Source: Rodentibacter pneumotropicus DSM 21403 (lineage in GTDB: Bacteria; Pseudomonadota; Gammaproteobacteria; Enterobacterales; Pasteurellaceae). Taken from it: a stretch of 64,000 nucleotides of DNA. The notes below the pieces were generated by a model. The model did not search any database, had not been told where the DNA came from, and saw nothing but the letters and a program-made list of their open reading frames with translations. The translations under genes were made by a program, and so were the position numbers. Location: the NCBI RefSeq assembly GCF_000379905.1, contig NZ_KB904059.1:1-64000 (forward strand). The letters run 5' to 3'. The first letter of the stretch is position 1. Each line of letters starts with the position of its first letter. Positions 56,647-64,000 of this stretch are shown in pieces.

Positions 56647-57348
56647 ATGAATTTAGAAAATAGAGAAAATTTCTTAAATAAGCTTGCAAATAAAATGGGC
56701 AGAGCGAGACAACTAGAGCCAACCTCGATGGAAGAGCCGTTAAATGACTATCCTTTGACTCGTTTAACACATTTATCCCAAAGCGAGCTTTGTGATGAAT
56801 TTATAAATTTCGCTAAAGTTTTATTAGTGGATATCGTTGAAACAAAAGAAGAAAACGTTGCAAAAGCGATCATAGATGTCTGTGAAAAATATGGTGGCGG
56901 TAGTATTGTACTTAACCATGATTCCCGTCTTGAAAAGCTAGGTATTATTAACGCTGTAAAAAACACATTCGACAGTTACGTGTGGGATCATGATAACGGC
57001 GATGAAAATATCATAAAATCAGCCAAGGCAAATATTGGTATCGTACATGGTGAATATGGTCTTGCCGAATCGGGCGGCGTGGTCTTATTTTCTTCCAAAG
57101 AAAATGGTCGCTCAACAAGTTTATTACCTGAAAAATCAATTGTCGTCATTCGTAAAAGTACGGTACTCCCCCGTGTTGCTCAGTTAGCTCAAATTCTCCA
57201 TGAAAAAGCCTTAATCGGAGAACGCATACCATCATGCATTAATATTATTTCCGGCCCAAGTGCTACTGCAGATATTGAGTTAATTAAGGTTGTCGGCGTT
57301 CATGGCCCCGTTTCTCAGATTTATGTTGTCATTGACGATTTAAACTAA
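56647..57348 (+). CDS. lldG: L-lactate dehydrogenase complex subunit LldG (LutC)
   Basis: 233 residues with an LUD domain: IVHGEYGLAESGGVVLFSSK and LPRVAQLAQILHEKALIGER, CINIISGPSATADIELIKVV. The start at 56647 has AAGGAA nine bases upstream; a GTG-like upstream start would overlap lldF. Last gene of lldEFG; a terminator follows. Confidence 0.92.
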   Translation: MNLENRENFLNKLANKMGRARQLEPTSMEEPLNDYPLTRLTHLSQSELCDEFINFAKVLLVDIVETKEENVAKAIIDVCEKYGGGSIVLNHDSRLEKLGIINAVKNTFDSYVWDHDNGDENIIKSAKANIGIVHGEYGLAESGGVVLFSSKENGRSTSLLPEKSIVVIRKSTVLPRVAQLAQILHEKALIGERIPSCINIISGPSATADIELIKVVGVHGPVSQIYVVIDDLN

Positions 57349-57367
57349 ACTTATCCCCCCTGTAAAA

Positions 57368-57391
57368 AAACCAGCTTAACCGCTGGTTTTA
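57368..57391 (+). terminator. Terminator after lldG
   Basis: AACCAGC TTAACC GCTGGTT followed by TTAT. Confidence 0.85.
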
Positions 57392-57605
57392 TATTTATAC
57401 GTTTTAAACGACTTTAATGACTTAAACAAATCTATTAGTATAGCCCTTCAGATCACAAAAATAGAATATTCAATACCTTCCCAAACAAAGGAACTTTGTC
57501 CCCATTCCTTTTGAAAAATTATTCAAAAACAACCGCACTTTTGGTGAACGACCTATTTTTTGCTATACTCTCACACCTATTATTAAATAAAAAAGGAAAC
57601 CTCAA

Positions 57606-57932
57606 ATGGAACAAATGCCGGCTTGTCCAAAATGCCATGGTGAATATGTCTATCATGATTCTGTCAACTTCGTTTGTCCTGACTGTAGTTATGAATGGAA
57701 TGGCACTGAACCTGTTGAAGCGGATGATGATCAACTTATCGTGAAAGACAGCAATGGCAATCTACTTGCAGATGGTGATGATGTGCTTTTAATTAAAGAT
57801 CTAAAATTAAAAGGATCATCAGAGGTCTTGAAAAAAGGCACCAAATTTAAAAATATCCGTTTAACCAAAGGTGATCACAATGTCGATTGTGGCAAAATTA
57901 TGCTGAAATCTGAATTTTTGAAAAAGGCATAG
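57606..57932 (+). CDS. yjdM: YjdM/PhnA-like zinc-ribbon protein
   Basis: 108 residues. Zinc ribbon with Cys7, Cys10, Cys24 and Cys27 ([16 protein letters not shown]), then a beta-rich domain ([40 protein letters not shown]). The family was named PhnA, but evidence for a phosphonate role is weak. Stands alone between two terminators. Confidence 0.92.
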   Translation: MEQMPACPKCHGEYVYHDSVNFVCPDCSYEWNGTEPVEADDDQLIVKDSNGNLLADGDDVLLIKDLKLKGSSEVLKKGTKFKNIRLTKGDHNVDCGKIMLKSEFLKKA

Positions 57933-57934
57933 CA

Positions 57935-57981
57935 ACAAAAAGTGCGATCAAAAAACAATAATTTTGTGACCGCACTTTTAG
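57935..57981 (+). terminator. Paired uptake sequences after yjdM
   Basis: AAAAAGTGCGATCAAAA and TTTTGTGACCGCACTTTTA face each other over a short loop; the left core has one changed base (GCGAT for GCGGT). Confidence 0.75.
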
Positions 57982-57989
57982 CACTCATT

Positions 57990-58097
57990 TTATCTTGTCA
58001 AATCAATCACTTCTTTGATGAAACCTCCAGCCTCACCCCAGTTTTTTGACCGGACCCACTGTTTCTCCACAAACTAAGAACCACCGCAAGCCATTGT
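57990..58097 (-). pseudogene. eda: Remnant of a KDPG aldolase gene (C-terminal part)
   Basis: The minus strand reads ACGGS-stop-FVEKQWVRSKNWGEAGGFIK then EVIDLTR and a natural TAA, homologous to the last 38 residues of the intact eda at 63,173 (ACGGSWFVDKQLIRSKNWAE). The Trp codon has become TAG (58076-58074). Everything upstream of about 58097 is missing. The USS just past its end is also shared with the intact copy. Confidence 0.88.
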
Positions 58098-58114
58098 GTA
58101 AAATTACTAAATAT

Positions 58115-58231
58115 CATTTGGAGAGCTAATTCGAGAATTTAATGTATCACCGCCATAACTTTGCCACATTTCACTAAATGACTTACCATTCAGTCCAATC
58201 ATACATTTGCCGATAAATGCAATTTTTTCAT
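58115..58231 (-). pseudogene. kdgK: Remnant of 2-keto-3-deoxygluconate kinase gene (N-terminal part)
   Basis: From the ATG at 58231 the minus strand encodes, after one frame correction in the A run, KKIAFIGKCMIGLNGKSFSE then MWQSYGGDTLNSRISS. This is the KdgK N-terminus (compare the family pattern IGECMIELNG ... GGDTLN). One A is missing after the start codon, so the frame is broken, and the gene ends after about 40 codons next to the eda remnant. A deletion seems to have fused kdgK' to 'eda. Confidence 0.82.
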
Positions 58232-58261
58232 TATTAAATTAGAAATAATATTTCTACTCCA

Positions 58262-59533
58262 TTAAGATAACCAATTCATTGGAACAATTACAACATCAGG
58301 AAAAAATACCATTAATAGCATAATAATTGCGTATATTAGCAAGAATGGAGAAATACCTTTAGATAACTTTCCGATTCCTAATTTAGATATTCCAGAACCA
58401 ACATACAATACAGTTCCAACTGGTGGAGTTATTAGTCCAATAGATAAATTAATTACCATCATGATACCGAAATAAGCAATATCAATATTATATGCTCTTA
58501 ATAGAGGTAATAATACTGGTACAAAGATTAATACAGCTGGAATTAAATCCATAACACATCCTACTAATAATAAAAATAGCATAATAATTAGCATTAAAAT
58601 TGTTGGACTATCAGTTAATCCCTTAATTGTTTGAACTAATTCAGTTGGGATTTGAGCAACTGTTATTGCAAAGGCTGAGATCATTGCTGCCGCTGCAACA
58701 AACATTACCATTGAGGTTGTTTTAATAGTTACGATAAAAACTTCTCTTAATTTAGCTAATGTTAATTCTTTGTAAGCTACACTGACTAATCCGGCATAAA
58801 TAGCAGCCACTACTCCCGCTTCCGTTGGTGTAAAAATTCCCCCTCTTAATCCAACAATAATGATTACAGGTAGAAGTAAAGGCCAGAATGCTTTTTTGAA
58901 TGCATTCCATCTCTCTTTTCTACTTTGTTTTCTCTCTAAACTTGAATCATTATTCCGATAAAGAATTTTCCAGACGAACCATAATCCTGCAACCATTAAC
59001 AGACCGGGAATTGTTCCTCCCATAAATAGTTTAGTTATAGAAGCACCAGCAGTAATGCCATAAATAATCATAGGAATACTAGGAGGGATAACGACAGAGA
59101 TAATACCTGCTGCACAAATAAGTCCTGTGGAACGGGCGGCATCATATTTTTTTGAAACCATCATAGGAATAAGTATTGCCCCCAATGCAACGGTATCTGC
59201 AACAGCAGATCCGGATAAACCAGCAAAGATTAACCCCGAAATGATTGCAACATAACCTAATCCACCTTTAATATGCCCTACCATACTTGTGGCAAAATTA
59301 ATGATTCTTTCTGATATTCCACCATGTTTCATAATTTCCCCCGTAAGCATAAAAAACGGAATAGCCATTAGGGGAAAATTATTGGTTCCCATTACAAAAT
59401 TTTCTGTAATTAATTGTGTATCAAACATATCAAGATGATATAGCATAATACTTGCGCTTAGTAGCATTGATAAAGCAACGGGAACACCAAGGAATAATAA
59501 GAAAAATAGACTACCTAAAAATAATAGTAACAT
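58262..59533 (-). CDS. TRAP transporter large membrane subunit (DctM)
   Basis: 423 residues, about twelve membrane segments, of the DctM/SiaT/YiaN family. LMAIPFFMLTGEIMKHGGIS, GLSGSAVADTVALGAILIPM and IPPSIPMIIYG are family signatures. It forms the sodium-coupled channel of the transporter with DctQ, whose stop lies nine bases before this start. AT-rich, without USS, like the rest of this block. Confidence 0.92.
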   Translation of the reverse strand: MLLLFLGSLFFLLFLGVPVALSMLLSASIMLYHLDMFDTQLITENFVMGTNNFPLMAIPFFMLTGEIMKHGGISERIINFATSMVGHIKGGLGYVAIISGLIFAGLSGSAVADTVALGAILIPMMVSKKYDAARSTGLICAAGIISVVIPPSIPMIIYGITAGASITKLFMGGTIPGLLMVAGLWFVWKILYRNNDSSLERKQSRKERWNAFKKAFWPLLLPVIIIVGLRGGIFTPTEAGVVAAIYAGLVSVAYKELTLAKLREVFIVTIKTTSMVMFVAAAAMISAFAITVAQIPTELVQTIKGLTDSPTILMLIIMLFLLLVGCVMDLIPAVLIFVPVLLPLLRAYNIDIAYFGIMMVINLSIGLITPPVGTVLYVGSGISKLGIGKLSKGISPFLLIYAIIMLLMVFFPDVVIVPMNWLS

Positions 59534-59542
59534 TTTTATCTC

Positions 59543-60013
59543 CTATTTATCCAAAGGCTTTTTATTATCTTTCATTAAACTAAATATGATAATAAAGAAA
59601 TATGAGACTGATGAAATAACAGCTGCAAGATATAGAAAAGATGAAGATATTCCTGTTGCAGGCATTTTTTGTGTATATGTTAAAGCCATTAATTGTAATG
59701 CACCAAAAGCAATAAATATCATTGAAACTAGAACACATAAATTAGAAATGAGTGATACTATTTTTTTATATTTTTCAGGTAAGGATGAAGTAATAATATC
59801 AACTGTCAAATGAGCTTTATCTTTAGCAACTAAAATTATTCCTAAGAAGATCATATACACAAAGCAAATTCTGGAAAATTCCTCTGAAAAAGCAATGCCA
59901 GAATCAAAAAAGTATCTTAGTAATGAATTGAAAAAAACGAGTGAAATCATAATAATTAAGGCCAACATAGAAATGTATTCTAATATTTTATCCAGATATT
60001 TTACTGTTTTCAT
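59543..60013 (-). CDS. TRAP transporter small membrane subunit (DctQ)
   Basis: 156 residues with four membrane segments (YISMLALIIMISLVFFNSLL; ICFVYMIFLGIILVAKDKAH). FSEEFSRICFVYMIFLG and AHLTVDII are typical of DctQ. It associates with DctM. A hairpin (60034-60065) lies between it and dctP. Confidence 0.88.
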   Translation of the reverse strand: MKTVKYLDKILEYISMLALIIMISLVFFNSLLRYFFDSGIAFSEEFSRICFVYMIFLGIILVAKDKAHLTVDIITSSLPEKYKKIVSLISNLCVLVSMIFIAFGALQLMALTYTQKMPATGISSSFLYLAAVISSVSYFFIIIFSLMKDNKKPLDK

Positions 60014-60033
60014 AAGATCATATCCTTATTCCC

Positions 60034-60065
60034 CCACTGTAATAGCTTGGATGGGATTACAGTGG
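60034..60065 (-). other. Intercistronic hairpin between dctP and dctQ
   Basis: Perfect ten-base stem CCACTGTAAT / ATTACAGTGG with a twelve-base loop and no T run. Likely protects or partly terminates the message, giving more binding protein than membrane subunits. Confidence 0.7.
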
Positions 60066-60084
60066 AGGATATACTCATATTTTA

Positions 60085-61071
60085 TTATTTAGCATCATTA
60101 ATTTTCTGGACAATATCTTTAGCCCAATCATACTTTTTATAAAAATCATCATATAGAGATTTTGAAGCACTTATCATGTCAGTCTTGAATGATTCATTAG
60201 GGACAATGACTTCATTTCCATGCTTAGTAAGATACTCTTTAACTTCAGATTCTTTTTCTATTGCTAATTCCCATTGTTTCTCTTGGTATAATTTAGCTGC
60301 TTTTTGGAAAATGACTTGATCTTCTTTAGGAATTTTATTCCACGTTTTTAAGCTAATTTGTAATAAGCCAGGCGAGAAAATATGGTTACTCTGAATAATA
60401 TATTTTTGAACTTCGTATAAACCTGAATCTTTAATTAACATATAAGGATTTTCTTGACCATCAATCACTTTTTGTTCTAATGCTGTAAACACCTCACTAA
60501 GTGGCATACTTTGTGGATTAATATTCATTGCTTTTGCCCAATCTACAAATAATGAGTTTAATGGAACTCTTAAACGTAGCCCCTTGAAGTCATCAAATTT
60601 TTCTAATCTTTTATTTGATGAAATGACTCGAAATCCATTCATACCATAAGCGAGTAATTTAATACCATATGTTTCCATTTTCTGACCAATTTCATTAGCA
60701 ACAGGAGACTCTAACACTTTTTTTGCTTCTTGATTGTCTTTAAATAGATAGGGCCACTCCCATACACCAAAAATAGGATCAACATTTTGTAATAACAAAC
60801 CTGTAATACCAGCTTCAATAGTGCCATTACGTAAACCATTTACAATTTGATCCTCTCCACCTAATTGGTTATTAGGATAAATTCTAATTTCATAGCGATG
60901 CTTTGTCTCATCCTCAACTGTCTTCTTAAAATATTCTTGTAATGCTATATGTGATGGATGCATATCAGAATTATAGTGACCTAACTTAATAATTGTTTTT
61001 GCAAATGCACTGCCAGTAAACAGTATGCTAGATACGAGTAATAATTTACTTAAAAAATTAATTTTTCTCAT
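60085..61071 (-). CDS. TRAP transporter solute-binding protein (DctP)
   Basis: 328 residues with a signal peptide ending GSAFA (about residue 23) and mature start KTIIKLGHYNSDMHPSHIAL. GLRLRVPLNSLFVDWAKAMN holds the conserved Arg that binds the substrate carboxylate; SLSEVFTALEQKVIDGQENP-like segment (PLSEVFTALEQKVIDGQENP) is the family motif. Context (UxuR, dehydrogenase, eda) suggests a hexuronate or related sugar acid. The start at 61071 gives a normal signal peptide; longer forms do not. Confidence 0.93.
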   Translation of the reverse strand: MRKINFLSKLLLVSSILFTGSAFAKTIIKLGHYNSDMHPSHIALQEYFKKTVEDETKHRYEIRIYPNNQLGGEDQIVNGLRNGTIEAGITGLLLQNVDPIFGVWEWPYLFKDNQEAKKVLESPVANEIGQKMETYGIKLLAYGMNGFRVISSNKRLEKFDDFKGLRLRVPLNSLFVDWAKAMNINPQSMPLSEVFTALEQKVIDGQENPYMLIKDSGLYEVQKYIIQSNHIFSPGLLQISLKTWNKIPKEDQVIFQKAAKLYQEKQWELAIEKESEVKEYLTKHGNEVIVPNESFKTDMISASKSLYDDFYKKYDWAKDIVQKINDAK

Positions 61072-61099
61072 GATTTTTTCCTCATTATTGATAGTGCAT

Positions 61100-62128
61100 T
61101 TAAAAGACAGCATTAATTTTTAAATAATTTTCTGGGTTATTTGATAATTCAGAAAGAAAATTAGGAATTTCCTCAAAATTTATACTTTTGCTAATGATAT
61201 TGGAGGCATCAATTTTATTTGTAGAAAGCATATTTAATGCTTCTTCAAATTCGCCTTTACTTGTTCTAGAACCATAGATATTTAGTTCTTTGAATGTTAT
61301 TAAATTGGTTGGTAATGGTGTTTCTGTTTTTGGCCATCCTGTCAGTGCAATTCGCCCAGCAAAAGATGCATAATGCAAAGTGTTTTTTATTGAACTATTT
61401 GCACCAGAAGCCTCCATTACAACTTCAGCCATGCGACCATTTGTGATTTCTTTAATTTTGTTCCTGTCATCTTCCTTTTGAGGGTTGATAATATGTTTTA
61501 TTCCTAAAGATTTAGCATACTCAAGTCGTTTATCTAAAATATCGACTAAAATAGGAATTGCTCCATATTGAATAGAAACTAATGCAGCCATTAATCCGAT
61601 AGCTCCTGCACCGATAATAACAATATGCTCATTCTCTTTTAAGTTTGCTCTATGTAAAGCATGTAAAGCGATAGTTAAAGGCTCAGCTAGAGGCAGTTGG
61701 TTGATTGGTAAATTGTCTGGTACTTTCGTTATAAGATGGGTAGGATGTCTAATTACCTCTTGCATCCCCCCATCAATATGTACACCAATAACTTTCAATG
61801 ATTCACAACAATTTGTTCTACCTATTGAGCAAGGGTAGCACTTACCACAGTAAACATAGGGATCGACTATAATACGATCGCCAACTTTAACATCTTTAGG
61901 CATACCAATTCCACTTTCTATAATTTTACCTACAATCTCATGACCTAATATCCTTGGATAGGTTACTAATGGATTTGTGCCTCTATATGCCCCAATATCC
62001 GATCCACAGATTCCCATTGATTCGACTTGGATAAGTACGTCATTGTTACCTTTTTGGGGATACATAACTTCTTTTACTGATACCTTATTAGGCTCTTCCA
62101 AGCATATAGCTCTAATTAACTTTGTCAT
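61100..62128 (-). CDS. Zinc-dependent sugar-acid/alcohol dehydrogenase
   Basis: 342 residues of the medium-chain family: SMGICGSDIGAYRG and ILGHEIVGKI (catalytic zinc), the four-Cys loop CGKCYPCSIGRTNCC (about 92-106), and NAD motif IGAGAIGLMAALVSI (about 165-180). The ATG at 62128 has GGAG nine bases upstream, better than the ATG at 62143. It precedes the TRAP genes on the same strand and corresponds to a gene at the same place in H. influenzae (I recall HI0053). Substrate unknown; L-galactonate- or idonate-like acids are candidates. Confidence 0.85.
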   Translation of the reverse strand: MTKLIRAICLEEPNKVSVKEVMYPQKGNNDVLIQVESMGICGSDIGAYRGTNPLVTYPRILGHEIVGKIIESGIGMPKDVKVGDRIIVDPYVYCGKCYPCSIGRTNCCESLKVIGVHIDGGMQEVIRHPTHLITKVPDNLPINQLPLAEPLTIALHALHRANLKENEHIVIIGAGAIGLMAALVSIQYGAIPILVDILDKRLEYAKSLGIKHIINPQKEDDRNKIKEITNGRMAEVVMEASGANSSIKNTLHYASFAGRIALTGWPKTETPLPTNLITFKELNIYGSRTSKGEFEEALNMLSTNKIDASNIISKSINFEEIPNFLSELSNNPENYLKINAVF

Positions 62129-62212
62129 ATTTAGACTCTCCATGTTTTCTTGATGGAATAAAAATTACTTGTTGTATTTAACTATGATATGATTATGAGA
62201 CATTAAAAACCA

Positions 62213-62228
62213 TTTTGGAATACCAAAA
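62213..62228. promoter_or_regulatory. UxuR-type operator 1
   Basis: TTTTGGAATACCAAAA is a palindrome around AATA and resembles the ExuR/UxuR core TTGGTATACCAA. Confidence 0.68.
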
Positions 62229-62237
62229 TATCATTTT

Positions 62238-62253
62238 TGTGACACAAATCACA
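62238..62253. promoter_or_regulatory. CRP site between the dehydrogenase gene and uxuR
   Basis: TGTGA-CACAAA-TCACA, perfect consensus, placed between the two UxuR-type boxes. Confidence 0.85.
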
Positions 62254-62265
62254 GAAATAAAGAAA

Positions 62266-62281
62266 ACTGGAATACCAATTT
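62266..62281. promoter_or_regulatory. UxuR-type operator 2
   Basis: ACTGGAATACCAATTT repeats the TGGAATACCA core of operator 1, eleven bases before the uxuR start. Confidence 0.65.
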
Positions 62282-62291
62282 TAGAAAAAAT

Positions 62292-63044
62292 ATGGAAAAT
62301 ATAACTAATAGAACATATACCCGAATTGGGAAATATCTTAAGCAAGATATATCTCAAGGCATTTATACTGTTGGAGACAAGCTACCGACTGAACGAGAAA
62401 TTTCTGAAAAATTTGGAGTAAGCCGAACTATTGTTCGCGAAGCAATGGTAATGCTAGAAGTTGAAAAGTTAGTAGAAGTTAAAAAGGGATCTGGAGTTTA
62501 CGTTGTCAGGATACCCAAAGCTCATTCCGATATAGAAAATACTAGTTTACCAGATGTTGGTCCTTTTGAATTATTGCAAGCCCGCCAGTTATTAGAAAGT
62601 AGTATTGCTGAATTTGCAGCACTACAGGCAACAAAGAAAGATATTTTACATTTAAAGCAAATTTTACATCGAGAAAAAGAATTACTTGCTCTAAACCAAG
62701 ACGACTACAGCGCAGATAAAGATTTCCATATTGCATTAGCAGAGATAACACAAAATGATGTACTGGTAAAATTGCAAGAACAATTATGGCAATATCGTTT
62801 TAACAGTGCAATGTGGGCTCAGTTACACACTAGAATTTTACAAAAAGATTATCACCATTTATGGATAGAAGATCATCACGCAATTTTACTGGCAATTCAA
62901 AAGAAAAACGCTAATGCAGCTAGAAAAGCAATGTGGCAGCACTTAGAAAATGTAAAAGTGAAATTGTTTGAGTTATCCGATGTAGAAGATCCACATTTTG
63001 ACGGATATCTATTCAATACAAATCCGATTGTTGTAGGTATCTAA
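62292..63044 (+). CDS. uxuR: GntR-family (FCD) regulator, UxuR-like
   Basis: 250 residues. Winged helix-turn-helix at about 8-75 (GDKLPTEREISEKFGVSRTI; VREAMVMLEVEKLVEVKKGS), then the helical FCD sensor domain (ELLQARQLLESSIAEFAALQ; DKDFHIALAEITQND; DHHAILLAIQKKNANAARKA) with the Asp/His metal-binding pattern. It likely represses the divergent dehydrogenase-TRAP operon and itself, using the two TGGAATACCA boxes, with a hexuronate derivative as effector. A uxuA remnant follows on the same strand, as intact uxuA does in relatives. Confidence 0.86.
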   Translation: MENITNRTYTRIGKYLKQDISQGIYTVGDKLPTEREISEKFGVSRTIVREAMVMLEVEKLVEVKKGSGVYVVRIPKAHSDIENTSLPDVGPFELLQARQLLESSIAEFAALQATKKDILHLKQILHREKELLALNQDDYSADKDFHIALAEITQNDVLVKLQEQLWQYRFNSAMWAQLHTRILQKDYHHLWIEDHHAILLAIQKKNANAARKAMWQHLENVKVKLFELSDVEDPHFDGYLFNTNPIVVGI

Positions 63045-63070
63045 CTGCTTACAATAACATAGGAGTTTAA

Positions 63071-63163
63071 ACATGGCGTTGGTATTGTCCTAAAGATCCT
63101 GTTTCTTTAACCGATATTTGTCAGGCCGGTGCGACCGGTATTGTGGCCGCACTTTTCCTTTAG
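63071..63163 (+). pseudogene. uxuA: Remnant of mannonate dehydratase gene (N-terminal part)
   Basis: The frame reads [20 protein letters not shown] then ATGIVAALF and stops at 63161. This is the UxuA N-terminus (family pattern TWRWYGP-DPVSL ... QAGATG-V-ALHHIP). The natural start codon is gone (an AGGAGTTTAA lies where the RBS and start would be), and Gly has become Cys. The homology ends at a USS-like GGCCGCACTTTT, after which sequence downstream of eda begins. Confidence 0.85.
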
Positions 63164-63172
63164 CCTCTCATT

Positions 63173-63811
63173 TTATCTCGTTAAATCAACAACTTCTTTA
63201 ACCAAACGCCCTATCTCTGCCCAGTTTTTTGACCGGATCAATTGTTTATCGACAAACCAAGAACCACCACAAGCCACAACATTGGGAATAGCAAGATAAT
63301 CGCTAATATTATGCAATCCGATACCGCCGGTTGGCATGATTTGTAACTGCCCATAAGGTCCAAGTAAGGCTTTGATCATTTTTACGCCCCCAGAAGCTTC
63401 AGCTGGGAAAAATTTCACCGCCGTAATTCCCATTTCCAATGCGGCCTCAATGGACATCGGATTATTCACCCCCGGTGTAATGGGAAAATTCAAATCTTGG
63501 CATAATTTCACAATTTTTGGATTAAATCCCGGTGTTACTACAAAATCAGCGCCACTATTTTTAGCTAAAATCACCTGCTCGGCGGTTAAAACCGTGCCTG
63601 CTGCAATTAAAAAATCCGGTTTATTCGTGCGTAGGAGACGAATTGCCTCTTCAGCTGCACCAGAACGGAAGGTAATTTCCGCCAATGGTAAACCATTTTC
63701 AGCCAAGGTATCGGCTAACGGTAAAATATCTTCCGCATTGTCTAAAGCAATCACAGGAACAACTTTAAACTGACGGAGTTTTTCGATGATTTGCTCGGTT
63801 GTGTATGGCAT
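63173..63811 (-). CDS. eda: KHG/KDPG aldolase (intact copy)
   Basis: 212 residues, class I aldolase: Glu45 in LAEITFR and the Schiff-base Lys133 in AVKFFPAE, with PGFNPKIV and MPTGGI motifs. Splits 2-keto-3-deoxy-6-phosphogluconate into pyruvate and glyceraldehyde-3-phosphate, the last step of hexuronate breakdown. It follows uxaC (nine bases between stop and ATG) on the same strand. A broken second copy lies at 57,990. Confidence 0.95.
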   Translation of the reverse strand: MPYTTEQIIEKLRQFKVVPVIALDNAEDILPLADTLAENGLPLAEITFRSGAAEEAIRLLRTNKPDFLIAAGTVLTAEQVILAKNSGADFVVTPGFNPKIVKLCQDLNFPITPGVNNPMSIEAALEMGITAVKFFPAEASGGVKMIKALLGPYGQLQIMPTGGIGLHNISDYLAIPNVVACGGSWFVDKQLIRSKNWAEIGRLVKEVVDLTR

Positions 63812-63820
63812 AATTTCTCC

Positions 63821-64000
63821 CTATTTAAAATAATATTTAGCATTGTAAAAGCAGATATTTTCAATCATTTTGCTTAACAGAGGCATATCATTTGGTGCTT
63901 CGCCGTTCTCGACCCATTTTCCAACCATTTCACATAAAATACGCCGGAAATACTCGTGACGGGTATAGGATAAGAAACTACGAGAATCGGTTAGCATACC
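63821..64000 (-). CDS. uxaC: Glucuronate isomerase, C-terminal end (cut by window edge)
   Basis: The minus strand reads [20 protein letters not shown] and continues to ...NAKYYFK-stop (59 residues). [20 protein letters not shown] is the well-conserved C-terminal motif of UxaC, which isomerises glucuronate or galacturonate. It is upstream of eda in one operon. Confidence 0.9.
   Translation of the reverse strand, partial: GMLTDSRSFLSYTRHEYFRRILCEMVGKWVENGEAPNDMPLLSKMIENICFYNAKYYFK

Noticed and set aside
57496-57744. 82-codon plus-strand frame over the start of yjdM
   Set aside because: Shadow in another frame of yjdM, whose zinc-ribbon cysteines and RBS are clear.

Overview
This is a stretch of a Pasteurellaceae chromosome, most like the Haemophilus/Aggregatibacter group. 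About thirty exact copies of the uptake-signal core AAGTGCGGT (or its complement) are scattered over both strands. Many gene neighbourhoods match, as I recall them, those of H. influenzae: metB-trx, thiBPQ-bioB, ompA-ydiJ-thioesterase-hemH, ybbN-trxB-cydDC-nrdG, and dctPQM-uxuR. Two tandem ompA genes fit Aggregatibacter-like relatives. The species cannot be fixed from the sequence alone.

Region 1 (1-11,492) is the right-hand, tail-gene end of a P2-related (kappa/K139-like) myophage prophage. An IS21-family element cuts the 5' part of the tail assembly chaperone gene. That gene still carries a textbook -1 slippery heptamer (A AAA AAC, 521-527) leading into a second frame. Then follow the tape measure, a DUF2590-like baseplate protein, baseplate J, tail protein I, tail fibre, fibre assembly protein, three small or poorly known proteins and a gpV/VgrG-like hub-spike. 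The operon ends in a terminator and a 0.5-kb non-coding arm that runs into the 3' end of tRNA-Lys, the likely attachment site.

Region 2 (11,493-34,040) is core genome. It holds a tRNA operon (Gly-Cys-Leu-Lys, minus strand), metB, ldhA and trxA. Next come putA and putP (proline use, with a CRP site and a PutA lacking the DNA-binding domain) and thiBPQ-bioB behind a TPP riboswitch. These are followed by grxD, lemA with two TPM-domain genes, two ompA porin genes, ydiJ, a hotdog thioesterase and hemH.

Region 3 (34,038-40,167) is a sugar-acid block between hemH and ybbN: a selenocysteine-containing selD (in-frame TGA plus SECIS hairpin), gntR, gntK, idnD, idnO and a GntP-family permease. Two near-identical GntR operators and a perfect CRP site lie between gntK and idnD.

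Region 4 (40,259-57,932) holds ybbN, trxB, cydDC, the 4.5S RNA gene (minus strand), nrdG, a small unknown gene and tatD. An ald plus sodium-symporter pair may have come from another Pasteurellaceae lineage. Then come ppiB, cysS, the L-lactate operon (lctP, lldEFG) and a yjdM-like gene.

Region 5 (57,990-64,000) is a partly eroded hexuronate cluster. Remnants of eda, kdgK and uxuA flank an intact TRAP transporter (dctPQM), a zinc dehydrogenase and a divergent UxuR-type regulator. An intact eda and the 3' end of uxaC follow. No CRISPR array was seen.
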